Shown: positions 37,033-46,667 of the stretch, one piece after another
How positions within the stretch are numbered: position 1 is the stretch's first letter
How the letters are laid out: the number at the start of each line of letters is the position of its first letter
Assembly: GCF_020783335.1 (NCBI RefSeq)
Contig: NZ_CP086068.1
Coordinates: 2,418,001 to 2,482,000, forward strand
Source: Mucilaginibacter daejeonensis
Lineage (GTDB): Bacteria; Bacteroidota; Bacteroidia; Sphingobacteriales; Sphingobacteriaceae
Direction of reading: 5' to 3'
Length of the DNA stretch: 64,000 nt
Position numbers and translations under genes: made by a program
The notes under the pieces: model-generated
What the model saw: the letters and a program-made list of their open reading frames with translations, nothing else
The model's database searches: none
What the model was told of the DNA's origin: nothing

Positions 37033-40000
37033 TTATTGATTTAATTGCAAGGTTTCGTCAGTTGGAACTAATGATTCATTATCGGGCATTAATGATGGTG
37101 ACTGGTAGGTTGATCTATTTTGTACCCACGCAAACACCAGCGGCAGTATGAACAGGGCAGCAATGGTTGATGCAAATAAACCACCGATAACCGCACGGCC
37201 AAGCGGTGCACTTTGTTCGCCGGCCTCGCCCATGCCCGATGCCATCGGTATCATACCGGCTATCATGGCCAAACTGGTCATTAAAATAGGGCGTAAACGT
37301 ACCGAAGCACTGGTAACGCTGGCTTTGATCGCATCGCGGTGATCAAGGCGAAGCTTTTCGGCATTGGTCACAATAAGAATGGCGTTAGCTACCGAGACCC
37401 CTACCGACATAATCATACCCATATAGCTTTGCAAATTGAGGGTTGAGCCGGTAAGCAACAATGCCGCTATAGACCCGAGCACTACTGCAGGCACGGTTGA
37501 CAATACCGTTAGCGATAATTTAATAGATTGGTAGTTGGCAGCAAGTAAAAGGAAGATCACCAGAATGGCGAACAACAACCCGTTTTGCAAGCTGGAGAGT
37601 GTTTCCGTTAACAACCCCGACATGCCCTGAACCTGGGTTACAATACCTTTAGGTGGCGTACCCAACTCATCAACTGCCTGTTGAACGGCAGCGGTAGCCG
37701 TGCCCAGATCTTTGTGGTGAATGTTCGCACTTACCGTTAAATACCGGCGTGGCCCCATTCGGTCATATTCGCCCGGTACATACACGGTCTTAAATTGAGC
37801 AACATCGCCCAATACCGGCGTGCTTTGCCCTTTTACTAGGGGTATTTCACGTATTTCGTCCATGTTATTCATTACGTATTCAGGTATCTGCACCTGCACC
37901 TGGTACGTATTGGAAGCCTTTTCATCCAACCACTGGTTTTTTTCGGAGAAACGGCTTGATGATGTACTTGCCGTGACCGAGCGTGCTATTTCGCTAACGC
38001 TCAAACCCATCTGTGCTAACTTTAGCCTGTCAAGCGTAATTTTCACTACCGGAAACTTTAGAGGCTGGGCAATCTGCACGTCTCGCAGGTAATCAATTTT
38101 TTTGAGCTTGTTTACCAACTTATTGCTGAACGCCTCAATTTGAGCCATGTCTTTACCTGCAACGGTGACCTCAATAGGAGTTGCGGCGCCTTGGCTCATG
38201 ATCTTTTCGGTCATGTCAATAGGTTCAAAGGATATCCTCAGCTCCGGCATGGCGTAGGCAATGTTTTTGCGCAGCGCTTCCTTAAAATCGTCCATGTTTA
38301 CTTTGTACTCCGCATCCAGGTTAACTTGCAGTATGGCTTCATGCGTACCTGTGTTAAACACATACAAGTTACTCACACCATAACTGCTGGGAATAAGACC
38401 AACATAGCCTGAGCTTATCGCCACATGATGATTTGATGTACTGTCAATAATCTGCAGCACTTGCTTAAGCTTGACCTCTGTTCGCTCCAAACGGGTACCA
38501 TCGGGCTCTTTGATACGAATTTGAAACTGCCCGTTATTGAGTTTGGGCATCATATCTTTACCAATAATAAAAAAGCCGCCTAAAGCAAGCGCCAGCACTC
38601 CAATAAGGTAAGCAATCACAATAGGTTTTCTGGCAGGTATCCAGCGCTGTAGAAAATTCATGAAGCGCAGTTTTATGCGCTCAAACAGGTCATTTTGCTC
38701 AGGGTGACTCTTCTCTTCATGCAGGTGTCGCTTAACCTGCTGCCTTTCTTCATTGTCAAGCGCTTCGCCAGCATGGGCATGTACTTCTTCATGTTGATAA
38801 TGCTGGTATTGTTCGGCCTTGATCATCCAGTTACTTAAAATTGGCACCAGCGTTTGTGCAATAATGTACGACACGATCATGGTTAAACCTATGGATAACG
38901 ATAGCGGCAGGAACATAGCACGGGGCACGCCCTGCATCATAAATGACGGTGCAAATACAGCCAGTATACAGAGCAAAATAAGCAGCAACGGAAAGGCAAT
39001 TTCCTCACAGGCATCATAAATAGCAAGCTTTTTTGATTTGCCCATTTCAAGGTGCTGGTGTATGTTCTCAATAGTTACCGTAGCCTGATCTACAAGAATA
39101 CCAATTGCCAGCGCCAATCCGCTCAGGGTCATAATGTTGATGGTTTGTCCAAAAAAGCCAAGCACCATCACACCAATAATGATAGATACCGGAATGGTGA
39201 TCACTACAATTAAACTGCTGCGCCAATCGCGCAAAAAGAGCAATACCATTAAGCCGGTAAGTATGGCTCCCAGGCCGCCCTCAGTAAGCAAACTCTCAAC
39301 TGCGTTTATAACAAATACTGATTGGTCAAATTCATATGATACCTTAACATCATCAGGCAGTAAACTTTGCATGTCGGGTATTTTAGCTTTCAAGGCTTGT
39401 ACTACTGCCCAGGTAGACGCGTCGGCCGTTTTAACAGCAGGAATATATACTGAGCGTTTTCCGTTGATCAGTGCATAACTTACCGTAACATCGGCACCAT
39501 CGCTTACCCGCGCCACGTCTTTAATAAACACGGGCGACCCGTTCTTACTGATCACCGGTATGTTACCAAAATCTTCCACCTGTTCAATGAGCGAATTCAT
39601 GGTAGTAACGTACATGGTATTGTTCATACGCAGGTTACCCGAAGGCGACATTACGTTGTACTTGGCCAACGAGGCAACCACTTCATCGGGTGTAAGACTG
39701 TAGCTGCGCATTTTTGTAGGATCAACGTTGATAATTACCGAACGTGAATTTGCCCCGAACGGCGGCGGTGCCGAGAGCCCAGGAACAGACGAGAAGGTCG
39801 GCCTCACACGGGTGGTCGCCAGATCATAAATATCTTTAAGGCTGCGTGTTTTTGACGACATAACCAGCTGCCCCACCGGCAATGATGATGCATCAAAACG
39901 CAATACCTGTGGTGGCAACGCACCGGGCGGGAAGAACTTCATGGAGCGGTTTACCTGCAAGGCTACCTGTGCCGAGGCTTCGCCCATGTCGGTGCCTTCG

Positions 40001-40287
40001 TAAAACATGAGCTTGAGCAGAGTTAAGCCCTGTATGTTTTTTGCGGTGATGCTTTTAATTCCGTTTACGTACAAAAACTGATCTTGTAAACGAGTTGAAA
40101 AAAAGCCCTCCATTTGCTGCGGCGACATGCCCCCGTACGATTCGATCACGTACATGGTAGGCATGTTTAATTGCGGAAAAATATCTATCGGTATTTTAAT
40201 AGCGCTGAGTACCGAAAACAGTAAAAGGCTTATGGTGATAATTACTGTTGTAACCGGCCTTTTTAGCGCTGATGTAACCATTGACAT
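37033..40287 (-). CDS. RND-family efflux pump permease
   Basis: This is a 1084-residue inner-membrane pump subunit with the full RND repeat structure. There is an N-terminal TM1 (VTTVIITISLLLFSVLSAIKIPIDIFPQLNMP), two large periplasmic loops and two groups of five or six membrane helices. TM4 reads GILVDQATVTIENI, so only one of the two neighbouring Asp residues of AcrB-type proton relays is present. A histidine- and charge-rich linker lies at about residues 490-535 between TM6 and TM7 (QYQHYQHEEVHAHAGEA). It is 8 nt from tolC and 5 nt from the adaptor. The pump is probably for drugs or organic compounds; metal export is possible given the His-rich loop. Confidence 0.94.
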   Translation of the reverse strand: MSMVTSALKRPVTTVIITISLLLFSVLSAIKIPIDIFPQLNMPTMYVIESYGGMSPQQMEGFFSTRLQDQFLYVNGIKSITAKNIQGLTLLKLMFYEGTDMGEASAQVALQVNRSMKFFPPGALPPQVLRFDASSLPVGQLVMSSKTRSLKDIYDLATTRVRPTFSSVPGLSAPPPFGANSRSVIINVDPTKMRSYSLTPDEVVASLAKYNVMSPSGNLRMNNTMYVTTMNSLIEQVEDFGNIPVISKNGSPVFIKDVARVSDGADVTVSYALINGKRSVYIPAVKTADASTWAVVQALKAKIPDMQSLLPDDVKVSYEFDQSVFVINAVESLLTEGGLGAILTGLMVLLFLRDWRSSLIVVITIPVSIIIGVMVLGFFGQTINIMTLSGLALAIGILVDQATVTIENIHQHLEMGKSKKLAIYDACEEIAFPLLLILLCILAVFAPSFMMQGVPRAMFLPLSLSIGLTMIVSYIIAQTLVPILSNWMIKAEQYQHYQHEEVHAHAGEALDNEERQQVKRHLHEEKSHPEQNDLFERIKLRFMNFLQRWIPARKPIVIAYLIGVLALALGGFFIIGKDMMPKLNNGQFQIRIKEPDGTRLERTEVKLKQVLQIIDSTSNHHVAISSGYVGLIPSSYGVSNLYVFNTGTHEAILQVNLDAEYKVNMDDFKEALRKNIAYAMPELRISFEPIDMTEKIMSQGAATPIEVTVAGKDMAQIEAFSNKLVNKLKKIDYLRDVQIAQPLKFPVVKITLDRLKLAQMGLSVSEIARSVTASTSSSRFSEKNQWLDEKASNTYQVQVQIPEYVMNNMDEIREIPLVKGQSTPVLGDVAQFKTVYVPGEYDRMGPRRYLTVSANIHHKDLGTATAAVQQAVDELGTPPKGIVTQVQGMSGLLTETLSSLQNGLLFAILVIFLLLAANYQSIKLSLTVLSTVPAVVLGSIAALLLTGSTLNLQSYMGMIMSVGVSVANAILIVTNAEKLRLDHRDAIKASVTSASVRLRPILMTSLAMIAGMIPMASGMGEAGEQSAPLGRAVIGGLFASTIAALFILPLVFAWVQNRSTYQSPSLMPDNESLVPTDETLQLNQ

Positions 40288-40295
40288 AGCTCTTA

Positions 40296-41684
40296 TTAAT
40301 TAAGTAGATTGATAACTGTATTGACCTGGTTTTCGGTAACTGCCTTTTGAAATAGCGCCTGCACGTAACTGTACCTGGCTGATATTAGATCGATTTCGGC
40401 CCGGTAAAGCAAGTTAAGTGCGGCGTTAAGCTCAATAATGTCGGTAAGTCCGTTTTTATAAAGCGAGAACTTTTGACGGTAGGCTGCATTAGCTGCCTTT
40501 AGCTGATTGGGTATTTCATTCAATCGTTCTAAAGCGGTGCTCACGTTAGCATCGGCCTGCATAGCGCTTGCGTTAAGCAGGGTTCGCTGTTCGTTCAGTT
40601 TGTTAAGCGCATACAGCGATGTTATCTTTTGTGTATTCACCTTAATTTGCTTGCGCTTTATATCAAACAAATTATAAGTGATGCCCACACCGATCAAATA
40701 ATTTTCGCGTTGAAAACCCCAGCCTGTATGCAACGGCTTAAAGTTCTGCTCGGCATCTAAACTTGCACCACGGCCCCAAACTGCTGCTTGTAATACTACT
40801 TTGGGGTTATAGCTTTTCTTTACCGCCTCCTCGCGCTGTAAGCTGCTGTTGTATAATGACGAATAATAGCTTACGAGCGGGTGGTTAAGGGTATCGGCAT
40901 TAAACAACTTCATTTCGGCCGATTGTCCGTATAGCTTGCTTTCGGCCGTAGTATCAGGAATAATGGTTTGATACGGCAGCCCACTGATCGCTGAAAGTTT
41001 AAGCTGTATTTGCTTTGATTGATTAGTAAGCTCAATATAATTCAGTCTCGATTTTGACAGTTCGGCTTCAGCGATACTGGTATCAACACCTGCGCGTATG
41101 CCGCTCCGGGCCAATGCTCTGATCGATCTGCGTATTTCTTTATTACGCTCAATGTTGCGAAGCTGTATAGCCTCATACTCCTGCAGGCGTAAAAGCTGCA
41201 GATAGTTTTCAATAGTATAAGCCTCCAGGTTATACTTTGATGTAGCAAACTGAGTTTTTTGCACTTCAATATCAGCTTGGGCTGCGTTATTTTGCGCCCT
41301 ATATGATCCAAAATTGTACAGCTCCCAATCAAAAGCTGCGATACCCAGGTTGGTTAAAACGGTAGTGGTATTGCTTTCATCGCGCACTCCACGGTTGTTT
41401 GATGGTACGATGCCATAACCAAAATATGGTCCGCCCACGTTATTGTTGGTACCGATATTGGCCTGGTAGTTTAGCTTTAAATTAGGAAGCCAGTTTAAGC
41501 CGGTTTCGCGGGCTTGTGCCTCTTTAACTAATATTGCCGACGAATCTGTTAACAGCGTAGGAGCCGATTGACTGACCTTTTGCAGTAGGTACTTTAAGCT
41601 CATACTCGGTGGAGCTTGTGCATGTAATAGCCAGGGTGCCAAAAGCAAAAAGCCAAGGCACCAGCTAAATTTAAAACGTAGCAT
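40296..41684 (-). CDS. TolC-family outer-membrane efflux protein
   Basis: This is an outer-membrane channel of about 462 residues. A signal peptide (MLRFKFSWCLGFLLLAPWLLHAQA) begins at 41684, chosen over an in-frame ATG at 41756. Two OEP repeats of long coiled helices alternate with short barrel strands, for example LRLQEYEAIQLRNIERNKEIRRSIRALARSGIRAGVDTSI and AAYRQKFSLYKNGLTDIIELNAALNLLYRAEIDLISARYSYVQAL. It opens the RND operon together with the small upstream gene and completes the tripartite pump. Confidence 0.92.
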   Translation of the reverse strand: MLRFKFSWCLGFLLLAPWLLHAQAPPSMSLKYLLQKVSQSAPTLLTDSSAILVKEAQARETGLNWLPNLKLNYQANIGTNNNVGGPYFGYGIVPSNNRGVRDESNTTTVLTNLGIAAFDWELYNFGSYRAQNNAAQADIEVQKTQFATSKYNLEAYTIENYLQLLRLQEYEAIQLRNIERNKEIRRSIRALARSGIRAGVDTSIAEAELSKSRLNYIELTNQSKQIQLKLSAISGLPYQTIIPDTTAESKLYGQSAEMKLFNADTLNHPLVSYYSSLYNSSLQREEAVKKSYNPKVVLQAAVWGRGASLDAEQNFKPLHTGWGFQRENYLIGVGITYNLFDIKRKQIKVNTQKITSLYALNKLNEQRTLLNASAMQADANVSTALERLNEIPNQLKAANAAYRQKFSLYKNGLTDIIELNAALNLLYRAEIDLISARYSYVQALFQKAVTENQVNTVINLLN

Positions 41685-41797
41685 TTTAAAGTTTAATGAT
41701 TTGGGAACGATGCTGAATAAAAACAGCGCATTGCAGGTCAACACGCTAATAGTCATCCCGCCTCAAAAGGCTGAATAACCAGGTAGCACCGGCATCA

Positions 41798-42169
41798 TTA
41801 AATAGTAAGGTTTCGGTTAAGCAGGTAAATAGGCGTAGCATGCCGTAAAAATGCCTTACTAAAAGAGTTTGACAAGTTAAGGGCAAGCTTTGATTGCCTT
41901 GTAAGAAATGAGAGTAAGGTAAGCAAAAATGCATTCGTCGTGAGATCGAATGCACGCGCATTACAGCGTAGTAATTGTCGTATGATGATCGATCGGGCGG
42001 CGGCCTCATCCAAAAACTCGGGTTTGCGTTTGGCGAATATTTTTACAAGTAAATTGGTTTCGTCCTTATCACGTAGCTGCTCATAAACACTAAAGCCCAT
42101 AAATGGCTTGGCAATAAATATTATTGCTGCAAGGAATAGTATAAGTTTAATGCTATTAAGCTGGTTCAT
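41798..42169 (-). CDS. Small exported or membrane protein preceding the RND operon
   Basis: This is a 123-residue protein with one N-terminal hydrophobic segment (SIKLILFLAAIIFIAKPFMGFSVY), which is a signal or anchor. A basic and polar part follows, then a second hydrophobic stretch (FLLTLLSFLT). It is not recognised. It lies 113 nt upstream of tolC on the same strand and may be the first gene of the efflux operon; small genes of this kind precede RND operons in Bacteroidota. The region upstream shows no other gene. Confidence 0.6.
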   Translation of the reverse strand: MNQLNSIKLILFLAAIIFIAKPFMGFSVYEQLRDKDETNLLVKIFAKRKPEFLDEAAARSIIIRQLLRCNARAFDLTTNAFLLTLLSFLTRQSKLALNLSNSFSKAFLRHATPIYLLNRNLTI

Positions 42170-42480
42170 CTACGAAGCTTTGCGAATTATAGTAAACTAA
42201 CGCATAAAGTTGGGGTTTTGTAGCTTAGGCACAGGTTGTAACGAAAAAGTTGCAGTCCAAGGCATTTTACGACCGTAATTCCGCTTGCCTTTAAATATCG
42301 TTGTGGAAGACACGCTATCTTACAACTGCTGGCCCCTCAAACTACGTGTGACAATCGAGCATTTAAACCGATATCAACTGATTCGGTCGAGTGCAGTTAT
42401 TGATGTGTTCGCTGTCTGCCCTGTTCCTCATTCTCAATTATCCTTTATTTTGTGGGCGATTTGATATATTTTTATCGTCA
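42170..42480. other. Gene-free interval before the island repeat
   Basis: No supported gene is seen. The left half is the upstream region of the efflux operon (minus strand) and contains an AT-rich TATAAT-like stretch near 42190. The right half has an open plus-strand frame from 42391 that merges with the mscS fragment but has no family similarity before about 42505. Confidence 0.4.
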
Positions 42481-42510
42481 ATAGGGCGTGTTACCTATGT
42501 AGCTACTTTA
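42481..42510 (+). repeat. Left copy of a 30-bp direct repeat (partner at 55334)
   Basis: The first 21 nt (ATAGGGCGTGTTACCTATGTA) are identical to 55334-55354, and 28 of 30 positions match through 42510/55363. The copy lies exactly where similarity to mscS begins. This suggests a recombination or insertion boundary of the 12.9-kb segment between the copies. Confidence 0.7.
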
Positions 42511-43339
42511 AACGAGAAGGTCTTTGCAATCCGACGCGGCGAGCTAAATATACCGGATTTTACGCTGATCGGGCGAATCCGACCTACCAGATCATCCGCG
42601 TGCTGGTGCTCGCTTTCATGCTCATCGTCATTTTCCTTACCTGCCTGGTTCGGATCCTCCGATCTTCAAGGGAGTTTCGGTCTTCATGGGGGTATTGCTC
42701 ACGTTTGGTTCAGCAGGCGCATTGAGTAATGTGGTAGCGGGGCTGGTATTGACCTATATGCGGGCATTCAAGATCGGCGACCGGGCAAAGATAGGCGACG
42801 TCACAGGGGATGTGATCGAAAAAACGGTGCTGGTCACCCGTGTCAAGACCACAAAGAACGAACTGATCCCGATCCCCAATTCGACGGTAATGTCCAGCCA
42901 TACCACCAACTACAGCAGTGAGGCACCGACGAACGGCCTGATCAACAACACGACCGTTACTATAGGATATGACGTACCCTGGCGGCAGGTCCACCGTTTG
43001 TTGATCACTGTGGCGGGTCAAACAATTCACATTGAGCAAGAACTTGCAACCTTTGTGTGGCAAACCAGCCTCGACGATCACTATGTAAGCTACAACGTCA
43101 ACGCCTACACCAAGCAGGCTAACAAGCAGGCCATGATCTATTCCAGCCTTTATGCCAATATCCAGGACCGTTTCAACAAAGAGGGTGTAGAGATCATGTC
43201 ACCGCATTATCGGGCACTGCGTGATGGAAATACGATCACGGTCCCGGCCAAATATCTAACTGAGGACCATGAAGCGCCAGTATTCAGATTGCCGCGTCGT
43301 GAAGACCCAGTACCCAACCCGCCTGAGGATGGCAGATAG
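42505..43339 (+). pseudogene. MscS-family mechanosensitive channel, 5'-truncated and frameshifted
   Basis: The remnant begins with LNEKVFAIRRGELNIP just after the direct repeat. It then needs two one-base corrections: a G in GG at 42555-42556 (to read IPGFYAD) and a C at 42635-42636 (to read IFPYLPGSDPPIFKGVSVFMG). From 42686 to 43339 the frame is clean and encodes the pore helix and the cytoplasmic beta domain (TFGSAGALSNVVAGLVLTYMRAFKIGDRAKIGDVTGDVIEKTVLVTRVKT, PNSTVMSSHTTNYS). The N-terminal membrane helices are missing, so a functional channel is unlikely even if the indels are sequencing errors. Confidence 0.75.
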
Positions 43340-43394
43340 CGTTACTGTTGCATTTCGTCAACTACGGCTAAACAATTTTCTCTTTGAGCCATTA

Positions 43395-43580
43395 ACAATG
43401 GATAAAGATAGGAGATCACTATTGGGATGTGATGATCGTAGACGTGGCCCTGTTCTTATGGACAGGATTCACTTACACCAGAAAAGAGAAAGCGATAGAT
43501 ACGGATTCGCTCCAAGTATCTGACGATAAGTCAAAAGCCAGAACTGTTCGCATTTGCCGGGAAAGAATTTGCTTTAGGCG
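43395..43580 (+). pseudogene. Possible remnant of a small membrane protein
   Basis: One plus frame reads VDVALFLWTGFTYTRKEKAIDTDSLQVSDDKSK (about 43435-43535). This resembles the first membrane helix and loop of small two-helix proteins (DUF3185-like), but the expected second helix is absent and the frame becomes random. It is probably decayed. The family assignment is from memory of the pattern and is weak. Confidence 0.3.
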
Positions 43581-43648
43581 CATGATATTGGCGGCCATGA
43601 ACGGAAAAAGCAGCGGAAAAGCTAGCCCATCAATATTCTCTAATTATG

Positions 43649-43671
43649 GCGGCACACATATGCCGCGTTTT
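43649..43671 (+). terminator. Terminator-like hairpin before the antiporter gene
   Basis: GCGGCA (43649-43654) pairs with TGCCGC (43661-43666) around a 6-nt loop and is followed by GTTTTATT. It would end transcription from the decayed region upstream of the antiporter gene. The stem is short, so efficiency is uncertain. Confidence 0.45.
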
Positions 43672-43725
43672 ATTATTGTGTTATCATAGGAGCCGTATTA
43701 TATTGTAGTTTCAACCCGTCCCGTC

Positions 43726-44964
43726 ATGAATATCAACGAAATATTGACCATCACCATTGTACTGGCTGCCATCTTTGCCTACCTCAATCATAAATACATC
43801 AAGTGGCCACCAACCATTGGGATCATGATCCTGTCTTTGGCGGCCTCTCTATTACTGGCCACTTTTGGACCATCACATTCGTTGTTATCTGAAAAAGCGA
43901 TGCAATTGGTATCGTCTATCGACTTTCAGGAAGTGCTGATGAACTTCATGCTGAGCTTTCTACTATTTGCGGGAGCGATACATATTGATGTCGAAAAGCT
44001 GAAAGCGCAAGGTTTACCAGTGATCGTGCTGGCCACGGTCGGCATCTTGATATCCACATTCGTGATCGGTGGCTCGATGTGGATCTTACTTAGTTGGTTC
44101 GAGCTAAACATTCCATTTATTTATTGCCTGCTTTTCGGCTCGCTGATCTCCCCCACAGACCCGATCGCGGTGCTGGGATTATTAAAAGCCGCCAGAATAC
44201 CGGAAACGCTTGAATTGAAAATTTCCGGTGAATCGCTGTTCAATGACGGGGTTGCGGTGGTGATCTTCATTACCATCGCTGAAATCGCGCGCTCCGGTGG
44301 CGCGAATGTCTCTTTCCTGGACGTTTCTAAGTTATTCCTGCAAGAAGCTGTTGGCGGGCTCGTATTCGGTGCCGTGGTAGGCTATATCGGCTTTTTGGCA
44401 CTGCGATCTATTGACGATTACAAGGTTGAAGTAATGATCACACTGGCCATTGTGATGGGCGGCTATTTCGTAGCCGGACACTTGCATTTATCGGGGCCAT
44501 TGGCCATGGTGGTTGCGGGCATTATAACCGGGAATAAATCGAGGTCTGAAGGGATGTCAGATATTACGCGCGATTATTTGGGTAAGTTTTGGGAACTCAT
44601 CGATGAGATACTGAACGCGGTGCTCTTCCTGCTGATCGGCTTTGAAGTATTGGTGATCAAGGTCAACGGGACCTTACTGCTTATTGGCGGGATCGCGATC
44701 CTGCTGGTTCTGCTTGCCAGGTGGCTGGCGGTGGTCATTCCGGTCACTTTTATGCGTAAATGGGTAAAGTTCGAGCCTAACGCGGTCACTATCCTGACTT
44801 GGGGTGGGCTTCGGGGCGGCATTTCCGTAGCCTTGGCATTATCGCTAAGCAGTCAAATGTACCGAGATGAGTTCGTGCTGATCACCTATGTCATTGTTGT
44901 CTTCTCTATTCTGGTACAGGGATTGACCATTGGAAAACTTGCCGGGCGTTTGCAGCGCAGCTAA
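43726..44964 (+). CDS. CPA1-family Na+/H+ antiporter
   Basis: This is a 412-residue inner-membrane antiporter with 11 or 12 hydrophobic segments. The ion-binding core is visible as SPTDPIAVLGLLKAARIPETLELKISGESLFNDGVAVVIF, in which the Asp of FNDG and the preceding TDP motif are typical of NhaP-type CPA1 proteins. TWGGLRGGISVALALS at about 363-378 is another family signature. It would exchange sodium or potassium for protons. The DUF389 gene follows 11 nt later, and a broken mscS precedes it, so the segment looks like an ion- and osmotic-stress group. Confidence 0.93.
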   Translation: MNINEILTITIVLAAIFAYLNHKYIKWPPTIGIMILSLAASLLLATFGPSHSLLSEKAMQLVSSIDFQEVLMNFMLSFLLFAGAIHIDVEKLKAQGLPVIVLATVGILISTFVIGGSMWILLSWFELNIPFIYCLLFGSLISPTDPIAVLGLLKAARIPETLELKISGESLFNDGVAVVIFITIAEIARSGGANVSFLDVSKLFLQEAVGGLVFGAVVGYIGFLALRSIDDYKVEVMITLAIVMGGYFVAGHLHLSGPLAMVVAGIITGNKSRSEGMSDITRDYLGKFWELIDEILNAVLFLLIGFEVLVIKVNGTLLLIGGIAILLVLLARWLAVVIPVTFMRKWVKFEPNAVTILTWGGLRGGISVALALSLSSQMYRDEFVLITYVIVVFSILVQGLTIGKLAGRLQRS

Positions 44965-44975
44965 GCATCATTACT

Positions 44976-46304
44976 ATGGGAGAAATATCCAAAGCTATAG
45001 AAAACTTCATCGCTCATCGTTTCAGTCTACAAGAAGACCGGGCGGAGGAACTGGTGATCGTCGAGTCCATTCGTAAAAATGTCGACTTTAAGGGCGCTAA
45101 TCTTTGGGCGCTAATATTCGCCATCTTCATCGCCTCTATTGGCCTGAACGTAAACTCGACGGCGGTCATCATCGGTGCGATGCTGGTATCGCCGATCATG
45201 GGACCGGTTATGGGTATTGGCCTGGGTATCGGCATCAATGACCTAGAATTGGTTAAAAAAGGCGGCAAAAACCTACTGGTCGCTACGCTCTTCAGCGTCC
45301 TTACGTCCACCATCTATTTTTACATCACCCCGCTGCATGAAGCACAATCAGAGCTTTTAGCGCGAACTTCGCCGTCGATCTGGGATGTATTTATAGCCTT
45401 TTTTGGCGGCATGGCGGGCATGGTCGCGGCTTCCCGCAATGAACGCAGTAATGTTATTCCGGGTGTGGCCATTGCTACCGCACTGATGCCCCCGTTATGT
45501 ACGGCGGGGTTTGGCCTGGCCACGGGGAGCTGGCTCTATTGTTTAGGTGCTTTATACCTGTACTTTATCAATAGTGTCTTTATCGCCATCGCGACATTTT
45601 TGATGTCAAGGTATCTAAAGTTATCGCGTAAGCATTTCGACGATCCCGGTATCGAGAAGAAGGTGACGCGCTACATGGTGATCGTAGTGCTGATCACGAT
45701 CATCCCGAGCATATTCATGGCGTACCGGATCGTTGACCGAAGTATTTTTGAGACCAACGCACGAAAGTTTGTCGATGAGCGATTCCGTTTCACCAATACT
45801 CAGGTCGTATCCAGGTCTTATCACTACGGTACAAAGGACAAGGAGATCGATCTTTTGCTCATCGGTGCTGAACTGACCAAACCCGAACTGGATTCTTTGC
45901 GACTTCACCTTAATGATTACAAGTTACAGGGCGTAAAACTGAATATCCGGCAGGGCCTTAATGCCAAACAGGAGATCGACTTTTCACAGATCAAGGCCAG
46001 TATCATGGAAGACGTCTTCAGCAGACAACAGCAAAATGATACCGTTAAGCAAAGAACACAGGTGGCAAGAACCGCTGTCGCGGACACGAATGTATTGCGG
46101 GAGCTTAAGATCCTTTATCCCGCTATTCGCTCATTTGGTATCAGTGATATGGTCATTTGGCCGGCCAGTTCCGGCAAGCCAGATACCACAAGGGTTGCTG
46201 TGGCTGAGTTTCCGGTCAGCCTGAAGCAGACTGACCGGATCAAACTACAACAGTGGCTTCAGGTAAGGTACCGAAATAAGAAAGTAAGACTTTTGACCCG
46301 GTAA
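44976..46304 (+). CDS. DUF389 (TIGR00341-type) membrane protein
   Basis: This is a 442-residue membrane protein. The DUF389 core (about 30-220) contains GLNVNSTAVIIGAMLVSPIMGPVMGIGLGI and GVAIATALMPPLCTAGFGLATG, the recognisable family blocks. A further membrane segment at about 235-255 (YMVIVVLITIIPSIFMAYRI) is followed by a soluble C-terminal half of unknown role. It is 11 nt after the antiporter gene and probably co-transcribed. The biochemical function of the family is not established; a transport-related role is inferred. Confidence 0.88.
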   Translation: MGEISKAIENFIAHRFSLQEDRAEELVIVESIRKNVDFKGANLWALIFAIFIASIGLNVNSTAVIIGAMLVSPIMGPVMGIGLGIGINDLELVKKGGKNLLVATLFSVLTSTIYFYITPLHEAQSELLARTSPSIWDVFIAFFGGMAGMVAASRNERSNVIPGVAIATALMPPLCTAGFGLATGSWLYCLGALYLYFINSVFIAIATFLMSRYLKLSRKHFDDPGIEKKVTRYMVIVVLITIIPSIFMAYRIVDRSIFETNARKFVDERFRFTNTQVVSRSYHYGTKDKEIDLLLIGAELTKPELDSLRLHLNDYKLQGVKLNIRQGLNAKQEIDFSQIKASIMEDVFSRQQQNDTVKQRTQVARTAVADTNVLRELKILYPAIRSFGISDMVIWPASSGKPDTTRVAVAEFPVSLKQTDRIKLQQWLQVRYRNKKVRLLTR

Positions 46305-46436
46305 TTAAGTTCAAGACCGCTTTGAATATCGAAGCCCTTCAAGATCATCAGGTGTTTCAATTGCCGGTGTATTGAACCTCGGGAAAAATAGCGAGCTGAA
46401 ATATTGCTGTATCTTCTTACACCCGATCAATTTGCC

Positions 46437-46525
46437 TTAAACCTTGTCATAAACAAGTCTGGCAGGCTGCTGTTGTCTTTTGATCAACTCATATTCAATG
46501 GCTAAATTGGAGAATTCGCTGATAT
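46437..46525 (-). pseudogene. C-terminal tail of a gene cut by the IS21 element
   Basis: Reading leftwards from the IS end, the minus strand encodes ISEFSNLAIEYELIKRQQQ and a few more residues before a stop at 46437. The composition is protein-like, but the 5' part is not found beyond the right end of the IS. The family is not recognised. Confidence 0.25.
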
Positions 46526-46605
46526 TGACCACCTGATTCCGACGGAAACTGACCACCGATTCCGCGGGAAAGTGACCACCTGATTCCGGAGGAAACTGAC
46601 CACCC
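46526..46605 (+). repeat. Left end of the IS21 element with three transposase-binding repeats
   Basis: Three tandem copies of a unit of about 24 nt (GATTCCGnnGGAAAnTGACCACC type) occupy 46526-46605. The outermost copy forms the terminal inverted repeat. The matching right-end copies are at 49061-49091 in opposite orientation. Confidence 0.8.
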
Positions 46606-46667
46606 CGAACGAGCCACTTATGCTGTAGAAGCAGCCATATTTTTGGAGGTTTTAACACCTACCAATT

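Noticed and set aside
42391-42504. Open plus frame in front of the mscS fragment, as a possible N-terminus
   Set aside because: The residues do not resemble MscS membrane helices, and the similarity begins only at the direct repeat.
46437-46658. 73-codon minus-strand frame across the left IS end
   Set aside because: Most of it is translation of the IS terminal repeats. Only the last 28 codons outside the IS look protein-like and were listed as a remnant.
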